A stretch of 53,157 bases of DNA, taken from Hyphomicrobiales bacterium (GTDB taxonomy: Bacteria; Pseudomonadota; Alphaproteobacteria; Rhizobiales; HXMU1428-3). The stretch's first letter is position 1; every line of letters begins with the position of its first letter. The notes under the pieces were generated by a model. That model was not told the DNA's origin. It did not search any database and saw only the letters and a program-made list of their open reading frames with translations. Positions 52,995-53,157 of the stretch are shown piece by piece. Both the position numbers and the translations under genes were made by a program. The stretch lies in NCBI GenBank assembly GCA_017640685.1, contig JAEPQF010000005.1, forward strand, positions 1 through 53,157. The letters are read 5' to 3'.

Positions 52995-53157
52995 TTAGCC
53001 ATCTTCCAAGCTAATTTTTACATCAAATCCATGTTGCTTTAACAAGGCGGTTCGTTTTGCCTGCTCCAGATCAAAACTTGTCATTTCTTGACACATCTCC
53101 TGGGCCGTAATTTCTGGAACCCAGCCAAGTTTTTCTTTGGCTTTCGTTGGGTCTCCC
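52995..53157 (-). CDS. gmd: GDP-mannose 4,6-dehydratase, C-terminal end (cut by window edge)
   Basis: The last 53 residues only are inside the window, read from the right edge to the TAA at 52995-52997. They include [20 protein letters not shown] followed by [10 protein letters not shown] and [14 protein letters not shown], which match the C-terminus of Gmd closely. Gmd converts GDP-mannose to GDP-4-keto-6-deoxymannose, the precursor of GDP-fucose and GDP-rhamnose. This fits the GT11 fucosyltransferase-like gene at 37494. It probably opens, or is near the start of, the minus-strand polysaccharide operon; the epimerase/reductase for GDP-fucose is expected to the right. Confidence 0.88.
   Translation of the reverse strand, partial: GDPTKAKEKLGWVPEITAQEMCQEMTSFDLEQAKRTALLKQHGFDVKISLEDG

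Overview
The window looks like chromosomal DNA of an AT-rich alphaproteobacterium, most likely of the Hyphomicrobiales (Rhizobiales) type; GC is roughly 40 percent by eye. The case rests on gene content and order: PtsN, a DUF1150 protein beside an Hsp20 chaperone, UbiG, LysC, PtsP, RF1, PrmC, a DUF4167 protein and ClpB in one stretch is a familiar alphaproteobacterial arrangement. No phage, insertion sequence, integrase or CRISPR array was seen.

Layout. Positions 1-16200 hold housekeeping genes: both ends of the nitrogen phosphotransferase relay (ptsP, ptsN), ubiquinone and aspartate-family synthesis, translation termination (prfA, prmC) and protein quality control (Hsp20, ClpB). Positions 16200-28950 are more accessory: a possible HEPN-like protein; a three-part module of a secreted spermidine-synthase-like protein, a 7-helix membrane protein and an SMP-30 beta-propeller, the last two joined across an apparent frameshift at a run of nine A; a secreted caspase-like protein with Sel1-like repeats; an RND efflux pair; an unusual tRNA-like gene with anticodon ATT; and a slipin gene bracketed by short palindromic repeats, followed by a GC-rich cluster of four hairpins. 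Positions 29000-32600 carry a sensor kinase and an NtrC-like regulator that lacks the GAFTGA loop.

From 32900 to the right edge lies a surface-polysaccharide locus. Ugd and an O-antigen ligase-like protein are on the plus strand. About 17.7 kb on the minus strand runs from the end of gmd through an ABC-2 permease and an ATPase with a Wzt-type C-terminal domain, then a nucleotide-sugar epimerase-like protein, ten glycosyltransferases (including a GT11 fucosyltransferase-like enzyme) and five methyltransferases. The likely product is a fucosylated, probably methylated polysaccharide, assembled in the cytoplasm, recognised by the Wzt C-domain, exported by Wzm/Wzt and perhaps ligated to lipid A-core.

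The most notable items are the synthase-like/membrane/propeller module with its slippery A run, the tRNA with an A34 anticodon, the dispersed palindromic repeat family, and a possible decayed small gene upstream of hsp20. No wholly new system can be claimed from sequence alone.
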